From Cherax quadricarinatus (taxonomy: Eukaryota; Arthropoda; Malacostraca; Decapoda; Parastacidae): 64,000 bases of DNA. The stretch is from the NCBI RefSeq assembly GCF_038502225.1, contig NC_091378.1:10597351-10661350 (forward strand), written 5' to 3'. Below the pieces are notes generated by a model. It saw only the letters and a list, made by a program, of their open reading frames with translations. It was not told where the DNA came from and did not search any database. Positions 47,043 to 56,442 of this stretch are shown piece by piece. Positions within the stretch are counted from its first letter, which is position 1, and every line of letters starts with the position of its first letter. The position numbers were made by a program, and so were the translations under genes.

Positions 47043-48478
47043 ACCTATTTGTGGTTGCAGGGGTCGAGTCATAGCTCCTGGCCCCGCCTCTTCACTAATT
47101 GCTACTAGGTCGTCTCTCTCCCTGCTCCACGAGCTTTATCATACCTCTGCTTAAAGCTGTGAATAGATCCTGCCTCAGCTACATCGCTTCCCAAACAATT
47201 TCACTTCCTGACTATTCTGTGACTGAAGAAATACTTCCTAACATCCCTGTGATTCATCTGTGTCTTCAACGTCCAACTGTGTCCTCTTGTTGCTGTATCC
47301 CATCTCTTGAACTTTCTGCCTCTGTCCACCTTGTCAATTGCTCTCAGTATTTTATACGTCGTTATCATGTCCCCCTTATCTCTCCTGTCCTCCAGTGTCG
47401 TCAGGTCGATTTCCCTTAACCTCTCCTCGTAGGACATACCTCTTAGCTCTGGGACTAGTCTTGTTGCAAACCTTAGCACTTTCTCTAGTTTCTTTACGTG
47501 CTTGGATAGATGTGGGTTCCAGACTGGTGCCGAATACTCCAATATGGGCCTAACGTACACAGTGTACAGGGTCCTGAACGATTCCTTATTAAGATGTCGG
47601 AATGCTGTTCTTAGGTTTGCTAGGCGCCCATATGCTGCAGCAGTTATTTGGTTGATGTGCGCTTCAGGAGATGTGCCTGGTGTTATACTCACCCCAAGAT
47701 CTTTTTCCTTGAGTGAGGTTTGTAGTCTCTGGCCCCCTAGAATGTACTCCGTCTGAGGTCTTCTTTGCCCTTCCCCAATCTTCATGGCTTTGTACTTGGT
47801 AGGGATGAACTCCAGGAGCCAATTGCTGGACCAGTCCTACAGCCTGTCCAGATTCTTTTGTAGTTCTGCCTGGTCTTCGTCCGATTGAATTCTTCTCATC
47901 AACTTCACATCATCTGCAAACAGGGATACTTCGGAGTCTATTCCTTCCGTCATGTCGTTAACAAATACCAGAAACAGCACCGGTCCTAAGACTGACCCCT
48001 GTGGAACCCCACTCGTCACAGGCGCCCATTCTGACACCTCGCCTGGTACCATGACTCGCTGCTGTCTTCCTGACAGGTATTCCCTGATCCATTGTAGTGC
48101 CTTCCCTGTTATTCGTGCCTGGTCCTCCAGTTCTTGCATTAATCTCTTGTGTGGAACTGTGTCAAACGCCTTCTTACAGTCCAAGAAAACGCAATCTACG
48201 CACCCTTCTCTCTCTTGTCTTACCGCTGTCACCCTGTCATAGAACTTCAGTAGGTTCGTGACAAAGGTTTTCCCGTCCCTGAAACCGTGTTGGCTATTGT
48301 TGATAAGCTCATATCTCTCTAGGTGTTCCACTATTCTTCTCCTGATAATCTTCTCCATGACTTTGCATACAATACATGTTAGTGACACTGGTCTATAGTT
48401 TAGTGCTTCTTGTCTGTCTCCTATTTTAAAAATTGGGACTACATTTACTGTCTTCCATACCTCAGGTTATCTCCCTTT
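47043..48478 (-). pseudogene. CA-tailed LINE, minus copy M2
   Basis: 3' UTR at 47043-47115 (ggggtcgagtcatagctcctggccccgcc on plus). The C-terminal RT frame is 47201-47785 (LKEKDLGVSITPGTSPEAHINQI, VRPILEYSAPVWNPHL) and the palm frame 47837-48388 (SLTCIVCKVMEKII, QHGFRDGKTFVTNLL, CKKAFDTVPHKRL, GVPQGSVLGPVLF, LFADDVKL). A stop at about 47838 separates them. It is 5' truncated near 48478, where a (GT)n tract begins. Confidence 0.85.
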
Positions 48479-48498
48479 CTCGATAGATGTGTTTGTGC

Positions 48499-48581
<83 letters not shown>
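48499..48581. repeat. (GT)n microsatellite
   Basis: About 83 bp. It is at once the 5' border of M2 and the 3' tail of M3. Confidence 0.95.
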
Positions 48582-48587
<6 letters not shown>

Positions 48588-48589
<2 letters not shown>

Positions 48590-49221
48590 CCCAATTGTGG
48601 TTGCAGGAGTCGAATCATAGCTCCTGGCTCCTCCTCTTCACTGGTCGCCATTAGGCCCACTCTCTCCCTGCTCCATGAGCTTTATCATACCTCTTCTTAA
48701 AGCTATGTATGGTACCTACTTCCATACATCACTTTCTAAACTGTTTCACTTCCTGACAACTCTATGACTAAAGAAATACTTCCTAACATCCCTGTGATTT
48801 ATCTAAGTCTTCAGTTGCCAATTGTGACTCCTTGTTGCTGTGTCCTATCTCTGGAATTTTCTACCTTGTCAATTCCTCTCAGTATTTTATATGTCGTTAT
48901 CATATTCCCCCTCTCTCTCCTGTCCTCCAATGTCGTTAGGTCGCTTTCCCTTAACCTCTCCTCGTAGGACATGACCTTTAGCTCCGGGACTAGTCTCGTT
49001 GCAAACCTTTGCACTTTTTCTAGTTTCTTGACATGCTTGACCAGGTGTGGGTTCCAAACTGGTGTTGCATACTCCAATATGGGCCTGACGTACACTGTGT
49101 ACAGAGCCCTGAACGATTCCTTACTGATGTATCGAAACACTATACTTAGGTTTGCTAGTCGTCCATATGCTACAGCAGTTATTTGGTTGATGTGCGCCTC
49201 AGGAGATGTGCTTGGTATTGT
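48588..49221 (-). pseudogene. CA-tailed LINE, minus copy M3 (3' fragment)
   Basis: Plus strand acccaattgtggttgcaggagtcgaatcatagctcc is its 3' UTR. The relic frame 48811-49221 encodes SPEAHINQITAVAYGRLANL, VRPILEYATPVWNPHL, FATRLVPELKVMSYEERL and LEDRRERGNMITTYKILRGI. It is truncated at 49221 next to a short (TG)n/(CA)n palindrome. Confidence 0.8.
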
Positions 49222-49271
49222 GTGTGTGTATGTGTACTCACTGTACACACACACACACACATACACACACT
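49222..49271. repeat. (TG)n/(CA)n palindrome
   Basis: gtgtgtgtgtatgtgtactcactgtacacacacacacacacatacacac: GT on the left and CA on the right. It lies where oppositely oriented LINE copies meet. Confidence 0.8.
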
Positions 49272-49276
49272 CACGA

Positions 49277-50655
49277 TTTTTAATAACAGAGACAGGGAGG
49301 CTGCACTAAATTACAGACCAGTGTCGCTGACATGTATAGTACGCAAAGTTATTGAGAAGATTGTCAGAAGAGTGATGGAGCACCTAGAAAAGACCGGGCT
49401 CGTACATGACAACTAGCACGGCATCAGGGAAGGGAACTCCTGCGTCACAAGCCTATTGAAGTTCTACGACAAGGTAACAGAAGTAAAACAGGAGAGAGAG
49501 ATGGGTAGACTGCATCTTCTTGAACTGTAAGAAGGCTTGCGACACAGTATCACATAACAGACTGATTGAAAAGCTATAGGAGCAGGCAGGAATAAGAGGG
49601 AAAACACTACAATGTATCAGGGAATAACTGACAGAAAGAAAACAATGTATGTTGGTACGAGATGAGGTGTCAAAGTGTGTGCATGTATCGAGTGGGGTTT
49701 CACAAGCGTCAGTCCTAGGTTCGGTTCTGTTTCTTGTATATATGAAATGACATGACGGAAGGATAGATTCAGAGGTGTCCCTATTTGCAGACGTCGTGAA
49801 GCCAATGAGGAGAATACAAGCGGACGATGATCAGGTAAGCCTATAAGGGGATCAAGAAAGGCTGCAAGCCTGGCCCGACAAATGGCTTCTAGAGTTTAAC
49901 CCAAGTAAGTGCAAAGTTGTGACGCTTGGGGAAGGACAAAGAAGACCGCAGATGGAGTGCAGCCGAAAAAGTCAAAGGCTGCAAAACTCAAGGAAAAGGC
50001 CCTTGGAGGAAGCATCATACCGAGAACATGTCCTGAAGATAACATTAACCAAATAACTACTGCAGTATATGGGCGCCTGGCAAACTTGAAGATAGCGATT
50101 CGACATCTAAGCAACGAGACATTCACGACACTACACCGTGTACATCAGGCCCATATTGGAGTATGCAGCACCAGTATGAAACCCACACCTGGTCAAACAT
50201 GTCAAGAAATTAGAGAAAGTGCAAAGGTTTGCAAGAAGACTAGTACTGGAGCAGAGAGGTATGTCGTGCAAGGAGAGGTTAAGGGAACTCAACCTGACAA
50301 CACTGGAGGACAGAAGGGATAGGGGAGACATAAGAACGACACATAAAATACTGAGAGGAATTGACAAGGTGGATAGGGACAGAAAGTTTCAGAGATGCGA
50401 CACAGAAACACGGGATCACAGATGGAAGTTGAAAACACAGATGAGTCACACGGATGTTAGGAAGTATTTCTTCAGTCATAGAGTTCTCAGGAAGTGGAAG
50501 TTTGGAGAGTGAAGTAGTCGAGGCAGAATCCATACATAGCTTAAATAAGAGGCATGATAAAGCTCATGGAGCAGGGAGAGAGTGGACCTAGTAGCGACCA
50601 GCGAAGAGGCGAGGCCAGGAGCTATGAATCGACCACTGCAACCACAAACAGGCAA
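49277..50655 (+). pseudogene. CA-tailed LINE, plus copy P1 (heavily mutated)
   Basis: Starts cgatttttaataacagagacagggaggctgcactaaattac (the KKGDR..EALNYRPVSL region) and runs through RT to a 3' UTR ending ccactgcaaccacaaacagg. It has many stops and frameshifts: HDN*HGIREGNSC for QHGFRDGKSC near 49400, and a lost FADD region near 49790. This is the most diverged member of the family here. Confidence 0.8.
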
Positions 50656-50664
50656 TGTTAGTGT

Positions 50665-50740
50665 GACTCTGTAAATGGTCCAAGTTGGACCTAAACGTCG
50701 TCGGTCGTGTGTGGGTTATTTGTGTACAAATACGTAATTA
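50665..50740 (+). mobile_element. Arm of the 525-690 hairpin element family
   Basis: aaatggtccaagttggacctaaacgtcgtcggtcgtgtgtgggttatttgtgtac matches the outer half of that element. A single arm, next to a short (AC)n. Confidence 0.55.
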
Positions 50741-50746
50741 CACACA

Positions 50747-50852
50747 CACACACACATGGCTCATGGAGCAGGAAGAGTGACCCAGTAGCCGCAAGTGAAG
50801 AGGCGGGGCCAGGAGCTGTGAATCGACCCTGCAACCATAACAACAAGGTGAG

Positions 50853-50856
<4 letters not shown>
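50747..50856 (+). pseudogene. CA-tailed LINE, plus copy P2 (3' UTR only)
   Basis: catggctcatggagcaggaagagtgacccagtagccgcaagtgaagaggcggggccaggagctgtgaatcgaccc, then aggtgagtatac and (CA)n. It contains only the last ~110 bp of the element. Confidence 0.8.

Positions 50857-50940
<84 letters not shown>
50857..50940. repeat. (CA)n microsatellite
   Basis: About 84 bp, joining the 3' end of P2 to the truncated 5' end of P3. Confidence 0.95.
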
Positions 50941-50941
<1 letters not shown>

Positions 50942-51488
50942 CTTAATAAGGAATCATTCAGGACCCTGTACACCGTGTACGTTAGGCCCACATTGGAGTA
51001 TGCGGCACCAGTTTGGAACCCACACCTAGCCAAGCACGTAGAGAAACTAGAGAAAGTGCAAAGGTTTGCAACAAGACTAGTCCCAGAGCTAAGAGGTATG
51101 TCCTACGAGGAGAGGTTAAGGGAAATCAACCTGACGACACTGGAGGACAGGAGAGATAGGGGGGACATGATAACGACATACAAAATACTGAGAGGAATTG
51201 ACAAGGTGGACAAAGACAGGATGTTCCAGAGATTGGACACAGTAACAAGGGGACACAGTTGGAAGCTGAAGACAGATGAATCACAGGGATGTTAGGAAAT
51301 ATTTCTTCAGCCACAGAGTAGTCAGTAAGTGGAATAGTTTGGGAAGCGATGTAGTGGAGGCAGGATCCATACATAGCTTTAAGCAGAGGTATGATAAAGC
51401 TCACGGCTCAGGGCGAGTGACCTAGTAGCGATCAGTGAAGAGGCGGGGCCAGGAGCTCGGACTCGACCCCCGCAACCTCAACTAGGTG

Positions 51489-51491
<3 letters not shown>
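50941..51491 (+). pseudogene. CA-tailed LINE, plus copy P3 (3' fragment)
   Basis: Begins at LNKESFRTLYTVYVRP and is nearly identical to the end of the intact ORF2 at 51907-54816. A 1-2 nt deletion near 51273 (KTDESQGC in place of KTQMNHRDV) breaks the frame. Its 3' UTR ends ctcaactaggtgagtac and runs into (CA)n. Confidence 0.88.

Positions 51492-51536
<45 letters not shown>
51492..51536. repeat. (CA)n microsatellite
   Basis: About 44 bp linking P3 to P4. Confidence 0.95.
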
Positions 51537-51539
<3 letters not shown>

Positions 51540-51541
51540 TA

Positions 51542-51895
51542 GGGGGGTACTCAAAGGGGAGAAACCGACCAATCAAGCTGATTCTCAGGACGGAAACAGT
51601 GCGGAACAGGATCCTCCAAGAGAAACCACGATTGAAATACTCGGAAGAGTACAAGAGGGTGTTCCTAGACAGAGGCAGAACAAAATCAGAACGACAGCAG
51701 CTGAGGGAGAGGACAAAAAAGCGAAAGGAGCTAGGAAAAGAGACAAGGATGGAACCAGCAGAGGTCAGTCAGAGCAGAACAGAACAGCAAGGGCAAGCAC
51801 ACACACAACTATTCTCAGAACCATACAACCTATCACACCATCCCAACACACACTACAATCCATACCCACAGCCTCCACCCAACACCGAGCTATAG
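51542..51895 (+). pseudogene. CA-tailed LINE ORF1, C-terminal part
   Basis: Open from the element's 5' junction: GGYSKGRNRPIKLILRTETV, then RNRILQEKPRLKYSEEYKRVFLD, a basic stretch (ERQQLRERTKKRKEL) and a Pro/Asn/His-rich tail to the stop at 51895. The RPIKL...IL pattern is like the end of an RRM in LINE ORF1 proteins. The N-terminal half, seen as a relic in copy M1, is missing. The stop lies 11 nt before the ORF2 ATG. Confidence 0.6.
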
Positions 51896-51906
51896 AATCC
51901 CACAGT

Positions 51907-54816
51907 ATGCCACCAGGTCTCCCACCCTCACAGGCCCCCCAAACCACAGTGTTGGAAAGGAAACTGAAGGTATGGTACACAAACGCTGATGGAATAACAA
52001 ATAAGTGGGAGGAGTGGCATGAAAGAGTCAAAGAAGCATCACCGGACATCATAGCTCTCACAGAAACCAAGCTTACAGGTATGTTAACAGATGCCATCTT
52101 TCCAATGGGATACCAAATCCTGAGGAAAGACAGAGGGAACAGGGGGGGTGGAGGAGTGGCATTGCTGATCAAAAATCGCTGGAATTTTGATGAGCTGGAG
52201 AGAGGAGACAGCGGAGAAGAAAGTGATTACATAGCGGGAACGCTTCACTCTGGAGGTCCCAAGGTGGTAATAGCAGTGATGTATAACCCACCACAGAGCA
52301 GCAGGAGGCCAAGGCAAGAGTACGACGAGAGCAATAGAGCGATGGTTGACACACTGGCTAGAGTGGCCAGAAGAGCTCATACATGCAGGGCAAAGCTCCT
52401 GATCATGAGTGACTTTAACCACAAGGAGATCGATTGGGAGACCTCGGACCCACATGGGGGCCAAGATACATGGAGGGCTAAGATGATGGAGGTGGTACTG
52501 GAAAACTTCATGTGCCAACACGTAAGGGACACTACAAGAGAGAGAGGAGAGGATGAACCAGCAAGGCTGGACTTAGTATTCACCTTGAGTAGTGCAGATA
52601 TCGAGGACATCACATATGAAAGACCCCTTGGGGCCAGTGACCATGTAGTTTTAAGCTTCGAATACCCAGTAGAGCTACAAGTGGAGGGAGAAGCAGGAAG
52701 GCCAGGACGAATGAAGCCAAACTACAAGAAAGGGGACTACACAGGAATGAGGAACTTCCTGAACGGGGTTCAGTGGGACAGAGAACTGGCAGGGAAGCCA
52801 GTTAATGAGATGATGGAATATGTAGCAACAAAATGCAAGGAGGCTGAGGAGAGGTTTGTACCCAAGGGTAACAGGAATAATGAAAAAGCCAGGATGAGCC
52901 CATGGTTTACCCAAAGGTGCAGGGAGGCAAAAACCAAGTGTGCTAGGGAATGGAAGAAATATAGAAGGCAAAGAACCCAGGAGAATAAGGAGAGCAGTCG
53001 TAGAGCCAGAAACGAATATGCACAGATAAGAAGGGAGGCCCAAAGACAATATGAAAACGACATAGCAGCGAAAGCCAAATCTGACCCGAAACTGTTGTAT
53101 AGCCACATCAGGAGGAAAACAACAGTCAAGGACCAGGTAATCAGGCTAAGGAAGGAAGGAGGAGAGACAACAAGAAATGACCGTGAAGTATGTGAGGAAC
53201 TCAACAAGAGATTCAAAGAAGTGTTCACAGAGGAGACAGAAGGGGCTCCAGAAAGACGGAGAGGTGGGGCACACCACCATGTGCTGGACACAGTGCACAC
53301 AACCGAGGAAGAAGTGAAGAGGCTTCTGAGTGAGCTAGATACCTCAAAGGCAATGGGGCCAGATAACATCTCCCCATGGGTATTGAGAGAGGGAGCAGAG
53401 GCGCTATGTGCACCCCTAACAACAATATTCAATACATCTATCGAAACAGGGAGATTGCCTGAGGCATGGAAGACAGCAAATGTAGTCCCAATCTTTAAAA
53501 AAGGAGACAGACATGAAGCATTAAACTACAGACCAGTGTCACTGACATGTATAGTATGCAAAATCATGGAGAAGATTATCAGGAGAAGAGTGGTGGAACA
53601 CCTAGAAAGGAACGATCTCATCAACAGCAGCCAACATGGTTTCAGGGACGGGAAATCCTGTGTCACAAACCTACTGGAGTTCTATGACATGGTGACAGCA
53701 GTAAGACAAGAGAGAGAGGGGTGGGTGGATTGCATTTTCTTGGACTGCAAGAAGGCGTTTGACACAGTTCCACACAAGAGATTGGTGCAAAAACTGGAGG
53801 ACCAAGCAGGGATAACAGGGAAGGCACTACAATGGATCAGGGAATACTTGTCAGGAAGACAGCAGCGAGTCATGGTACGTGGCGAGGTGTCAGAGTGGGC
53901 ACCTGTGACCAGCGGGGTCCCACAGGGGTCAGTCCTAGGACCAGTGCTGTTTCTGGTATTTGTGAACGACATGACGGAAGAAATAGACTCTGAGGTGTCC
54001 CTGTTTGCAGATGACGTAAAGTTGATGAGAAGAATTCACTCGATCGAAGACCAGGCAGAACTACAAAGGGATCTGGACAGGCTGCAGACCTGGTCCAGCA
54101 ACTGGCTCCTGGAGTTCAATCCCACCAAGTGCAAAGTCATGAAGATTGGGGAAGGGCAAAGAAGACCGCAGACGGAGAACAGTCTTGGGGGCCAGAGACT
54201 ACAAACCTCACTCAAGGAAAAAGATCTTGGGGTGAGTATAACACCAGGCACATCTCCTGAAGCGCACATCAACCAAATAACTGCTGCAGCATATGGGCGC
54301 CTAGCAAACCTCAGAACAGCATTCCGACATCTTAATAAGGAATCATTCAGGACCCTGTACACCGTGTACGTTAGGCCCATATTGGAGTATGTGGCACCCG
54401 TTTGGAACCCACACCTAGCCAAGCACGTAAAGAAACTAGAGAAAGTGCAAAAGTTTGCAACAAGACTAGTCCCAGAGCTAAGAGGTATGTCCTACGAGGA
54501 GAGGTTAAGGGAAATCAACCTGACGACACTGGAGGACAGGAGAGATAGGGGGGACATGATAACAACATACAAAATACTGAGAGGAATTGACAAGGTGGAC
54601 AAAGACAGGATGTTCCAGAGATTGGACACAGTAACAAGGGGACACAGTTGGAAGCTGAAGACACAGATGAATCACAGGGATGTTAGAAAGTATTTCTTCA
54701 GCCACAGAGTAGTCAGTAAGTGGAATAGTTTGGGAAGCGATGTAGTGGAGGCAGGATCCATACATAGCTTTAAGCAGAGGTATGATAAAGCTCACGGCTC
54801 AGGGAGAGTGACCTAG
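51907..54816 (+). CDS. CA-tailed LINE ORF2: endonuclease plus reverse transcriptase (969 aa)
   Basis: Intact polyprotein. The apurinic-type endonuclease has LTETK at 51-55, SDFNHKEIDW at 168-177 (the usual GDFN as SDFN) and SDH at 244-246. A charged linker spans 300-440. The RT has AMGPDNISPWVL at 482-493, NYRPVSL at 540-546, DCKKAFD at 613-619 with the first catalytic Asp, GVPQGS at 670-675 and FADD at 700-703. The C-terminal region includes VRPILEYVAPVWNPHL and MSYEERLREINLTTLEDRRDRGDM. The endonuclease would be expected to set target preference; given the neighbours, CA/TG tracts are a candidate target. No inactivating mutation is visible in this frame. Confidence 0.92.
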   Translation: MPPGLPPSQAPQTTVLERKLKVWYTNADGITNKWEEWHERVKEASPDIIALTETKLTGMLTDAIFPMGYQILRKDRGNRGGGGVALLIKNRWNFDELERGDSGEESDYIAGTLHSGGPKVVIAVMYNPPQSSRRPRQEYDESNRAMVDTLARVARRAHTCRAKLLIMSDFNHKEIDWETSDPHGGQDTWRAKMMEVVLENFMCQHVRDTTRERGEDEPARLDLVFTLSSADIEDITYERPLGASDHVVLSFEYPVELQVEGEAGRPGRMKPNYKKGDYTGMRNFLNGVQWDRELAGKPVNEMMEYVATKCKEAEERFVPKGNRNNEKARMSPWFTQRCREAKTKCAREWKKYRRQRTQENKESSRRARNEYAQIRREAQRQYENDIAAKAKSDPKLLYSHIRRKTTVKDQVIRLRKEGGETTRNDREVCEELNKRFKEVFTEETEGAPERRRGGAHHHVLDTVHTTEEEVKRLLSELDTSKAMGPDNISPWVLREGAEALCAPLTTIFNTSIETGRLPEAWKTANVVPIFKKGDRHEALNYRPVSLTCIVCKIMEKIIRRRVVEHLERNDLINSSQHGFRDGKSCVTNLLEFYDMVTAVRQEREGWVDCIFLDCKKAFDTVPHKRLVQKLEDQAGITGKALQWIREYLSGRQQRVMVRGEVSEWAPVTSGVPQGSVLGPVLFLVFVNDMTEEIDSEVSLFADDVKLMRRIHSIEDQAELQRDLDRLQTWSSNWLLEFNPTKCKVMKIGEGQRRPQTENSLGGQRLQTSLKEKDLGVSITPGTSPEAHINQITAAAYGRLANLRTAFRHLNKESFRTLYTVYVRPILEYVAPVWNPHLAKHVKKLEKVQKFATRLVPELRGMSYEERLREINLTTLEDRRDRGDMITTYKILRGIDKVDKDRMFQRLDTVTRGHSWKLKTQMNHRDVRKYFFSHRVVSKWNSLGSDVVEAGSIHSFKQRYDKAHGSGRVT

Positions 54817-54880
54817 TAGCGATCAGTGAAGAGGCGGGGCCAGGAGCTCGGACTCGACCCCCGCAACCTCAACTAGGTGA

Positions 54881-54892
54881 GTACACATACAT

Positions 54893-54961
<69 letters not shown>
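54881..54961. repeat. (CA)n microsatellite
   Basis: CA-rich tail of P4 (first catacatacac, then pure AC). It links P4 to P5. Confidence 0.95.
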
Positions 54962-54962
<1 letters not shown>

Positions 54963-54967
<5 letters not shown>

Positions 54968-55274
54968 TACTGAGAGGAATTGACAAGGTGGACAAAGACA
55001 GGATGTTCCAGAGATGGGACACAGCAACAAGCGGACACAGTTGGAAGTTGAAGACACAGATGAATCACAGGGATGTTAGGAAGTATTTCTTCAGCCACAG
55101 AGTAGTCAGGAAGTGGAATAGTTTGGGAAACGATGTAGTGGAGGCAGGATCCATACATAGCTTTAAGCAGAGGTATGATAAAGCTCACGGTTCAGGGAGA
55201 GTGACCTAGTAGCGACCAGTGAAGAGGCGGGGCAAGGAGCTTGGACTCGACCCCTGCAACCTCAACTAGGTGAG
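54963..55274 (+). pseudogene. CA-tailed LINE, plus copy P5 (3' fragment)
   Basis: Starts at EILRGIDKVDKDRMFQRWDTATSG directly after (CA)n and keeps the last ~80 codons and the 3' UTR. It is open to its stop and very close to P4. It ends ctcaactaggtgagtac followed by an AC-rich tract. Confidence 0.88.
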
Positions 55275-55448
55275 TACACACACACACAAACAGAAGCAGA
55301 CACACACAAACACACATACACACACACAAACAGAAACAGACACACACAAACAGAAACAGACACACACACACACACACACACATACATACACACACGCACA
55401 CGCACACGCACACGCACACACACACACACACGCACATGCACGCGCACA
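55275..55448. repeat. (AC)n-rich tract with AAACAGAAGC/AAACAGAAAC interruptions
   Basis: AC repeats broken by cagaarcagac motifs and ending in CACGCA units. Tail of P5, joining the minisatellite that follows. Confidence 0.9.
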
Positions 55449-56436
55449 GTACCTGGTGATGGTAGGTTACAACACCTGGTGATGGTAGGTTACAATACCT
55501 GGTGATGGTAGGTTACAGCACCTGGTGATGGTGGGTTAGAGTACCTGGTGATGGTAGGTTACAGTACCTGGTGATGGTAGGTTACAGCACCTGGTAATGG
55601 TGGGTTAGAGTACCTGGTGATGGTAGGTTACAGTACCTGGTGATGGTAGGTTACAGCACCTGGTGATGGTGGGTTAGAGTACCTGGTGATGGTAGGTTAC
55701 AGTACCTGGTGATGGTAGGTTACAGCACCTGGTGATGGTAGGTTACAGTACCTGGTGATGGTAGGTGACAGTACCTGGTGATGGTAGGTGACAGTACCTG
55801 GTGGTGGTAGGTTACAGTACCTGGTGATGGTAGGTAACAACACCTGGTGATGGTAGGTTACTGTGGCATGCAAAGAGTACGTAACCTTTATTCGGCGCAC
55901 GTACACACCCTCATTTACAGGCTATCTCCCCCAACCAGCGAACCAGGGGACTGAGGGTTGACGATGGGGCCCCGTCGTTCAACCAGTACCCAGGTTCCAG
56001 CCAATGAGAAGATGGTTTTGGCAATCGCAGAGGTTATGTGGGTACCACTCTCCTGTTTGCCCTTGTCATTCCCATTCTAGAGCTGGTTGAAGCACGGTCT
56101 GCTCTCTAGTGGCTTCTATTCTGCCTTGCTTACCGTGGAGTGCACTAATACCTATTGCTGTACATAGTGTATATAGTGTACATACTTCTGTTCTAAATTG
56201 GTGAAGGATAATGTAAGTCAAAAGTTTTTCTGCTGTGTTTATTTTGCTCCCTTTACACCCAGGATAACAGGCCATTTTGACTCCTGGGTTGTAATAGTTA
56301 CAACACCTGGTGATGGTAGGTTACAACACCTGGTGTTGGTAGGTTACAACACCTGGTGATGGTAGGTTACAACACCTGGTGATGGTAGTATACAACACCT
56401 GGTGATGGAAGGTTACAACACCTGGTGATGGTAGGT
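55449..56436. repeat. 23-bp minisatellite, forward block (interrupted)
   Basis: Unit ACCTGGTGATGGTAGGTTACART. Blocks at 55449-55861 and 56297-56436 flank an insertion at 55862-56296. About 24 units in all. Confidence 0.95.
55862..56296. mobile_element. LTR-like insertion (possible solo LTR), 435 bp
   Basis: Inserted cleanly into the minisatellite with a 5-bp target duplication, GTTAC (55857-55861 and 56297-56301). Removing the insert and one GTTAC restores a perfect unit. It begins TGTGGCATGC and ends GTTGTAATA. It contains a possible TATA box (gtgtatatagtg, about 56166) and no ORF of note. A 5-bp duplication and this size fit a solo LTR, but the 3' end is TA rather than the usual CA, so another element class is possible. 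Confidence 0.55.
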
Positions 56437-56442
56437 ACTGTA

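Larger units (their letters stand above)
51538..54880 (+). mobile_element. CA-tailed LINE, plus copy P4, with complete ORF2
   Basis: The best copy of the family. It starts within ORF1 directly after (CA)n, carries a full ORF2 and ends with the 3' UTR ...gcaacctcaactaggtgagtac at about 54884, then a CA-rich tail. The family is Jockey/CR1-like by its protein. 5' truncation removes most of ORF1 and any promoter, so this copy is probably not self-sufficient. Confidence 0.9.
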
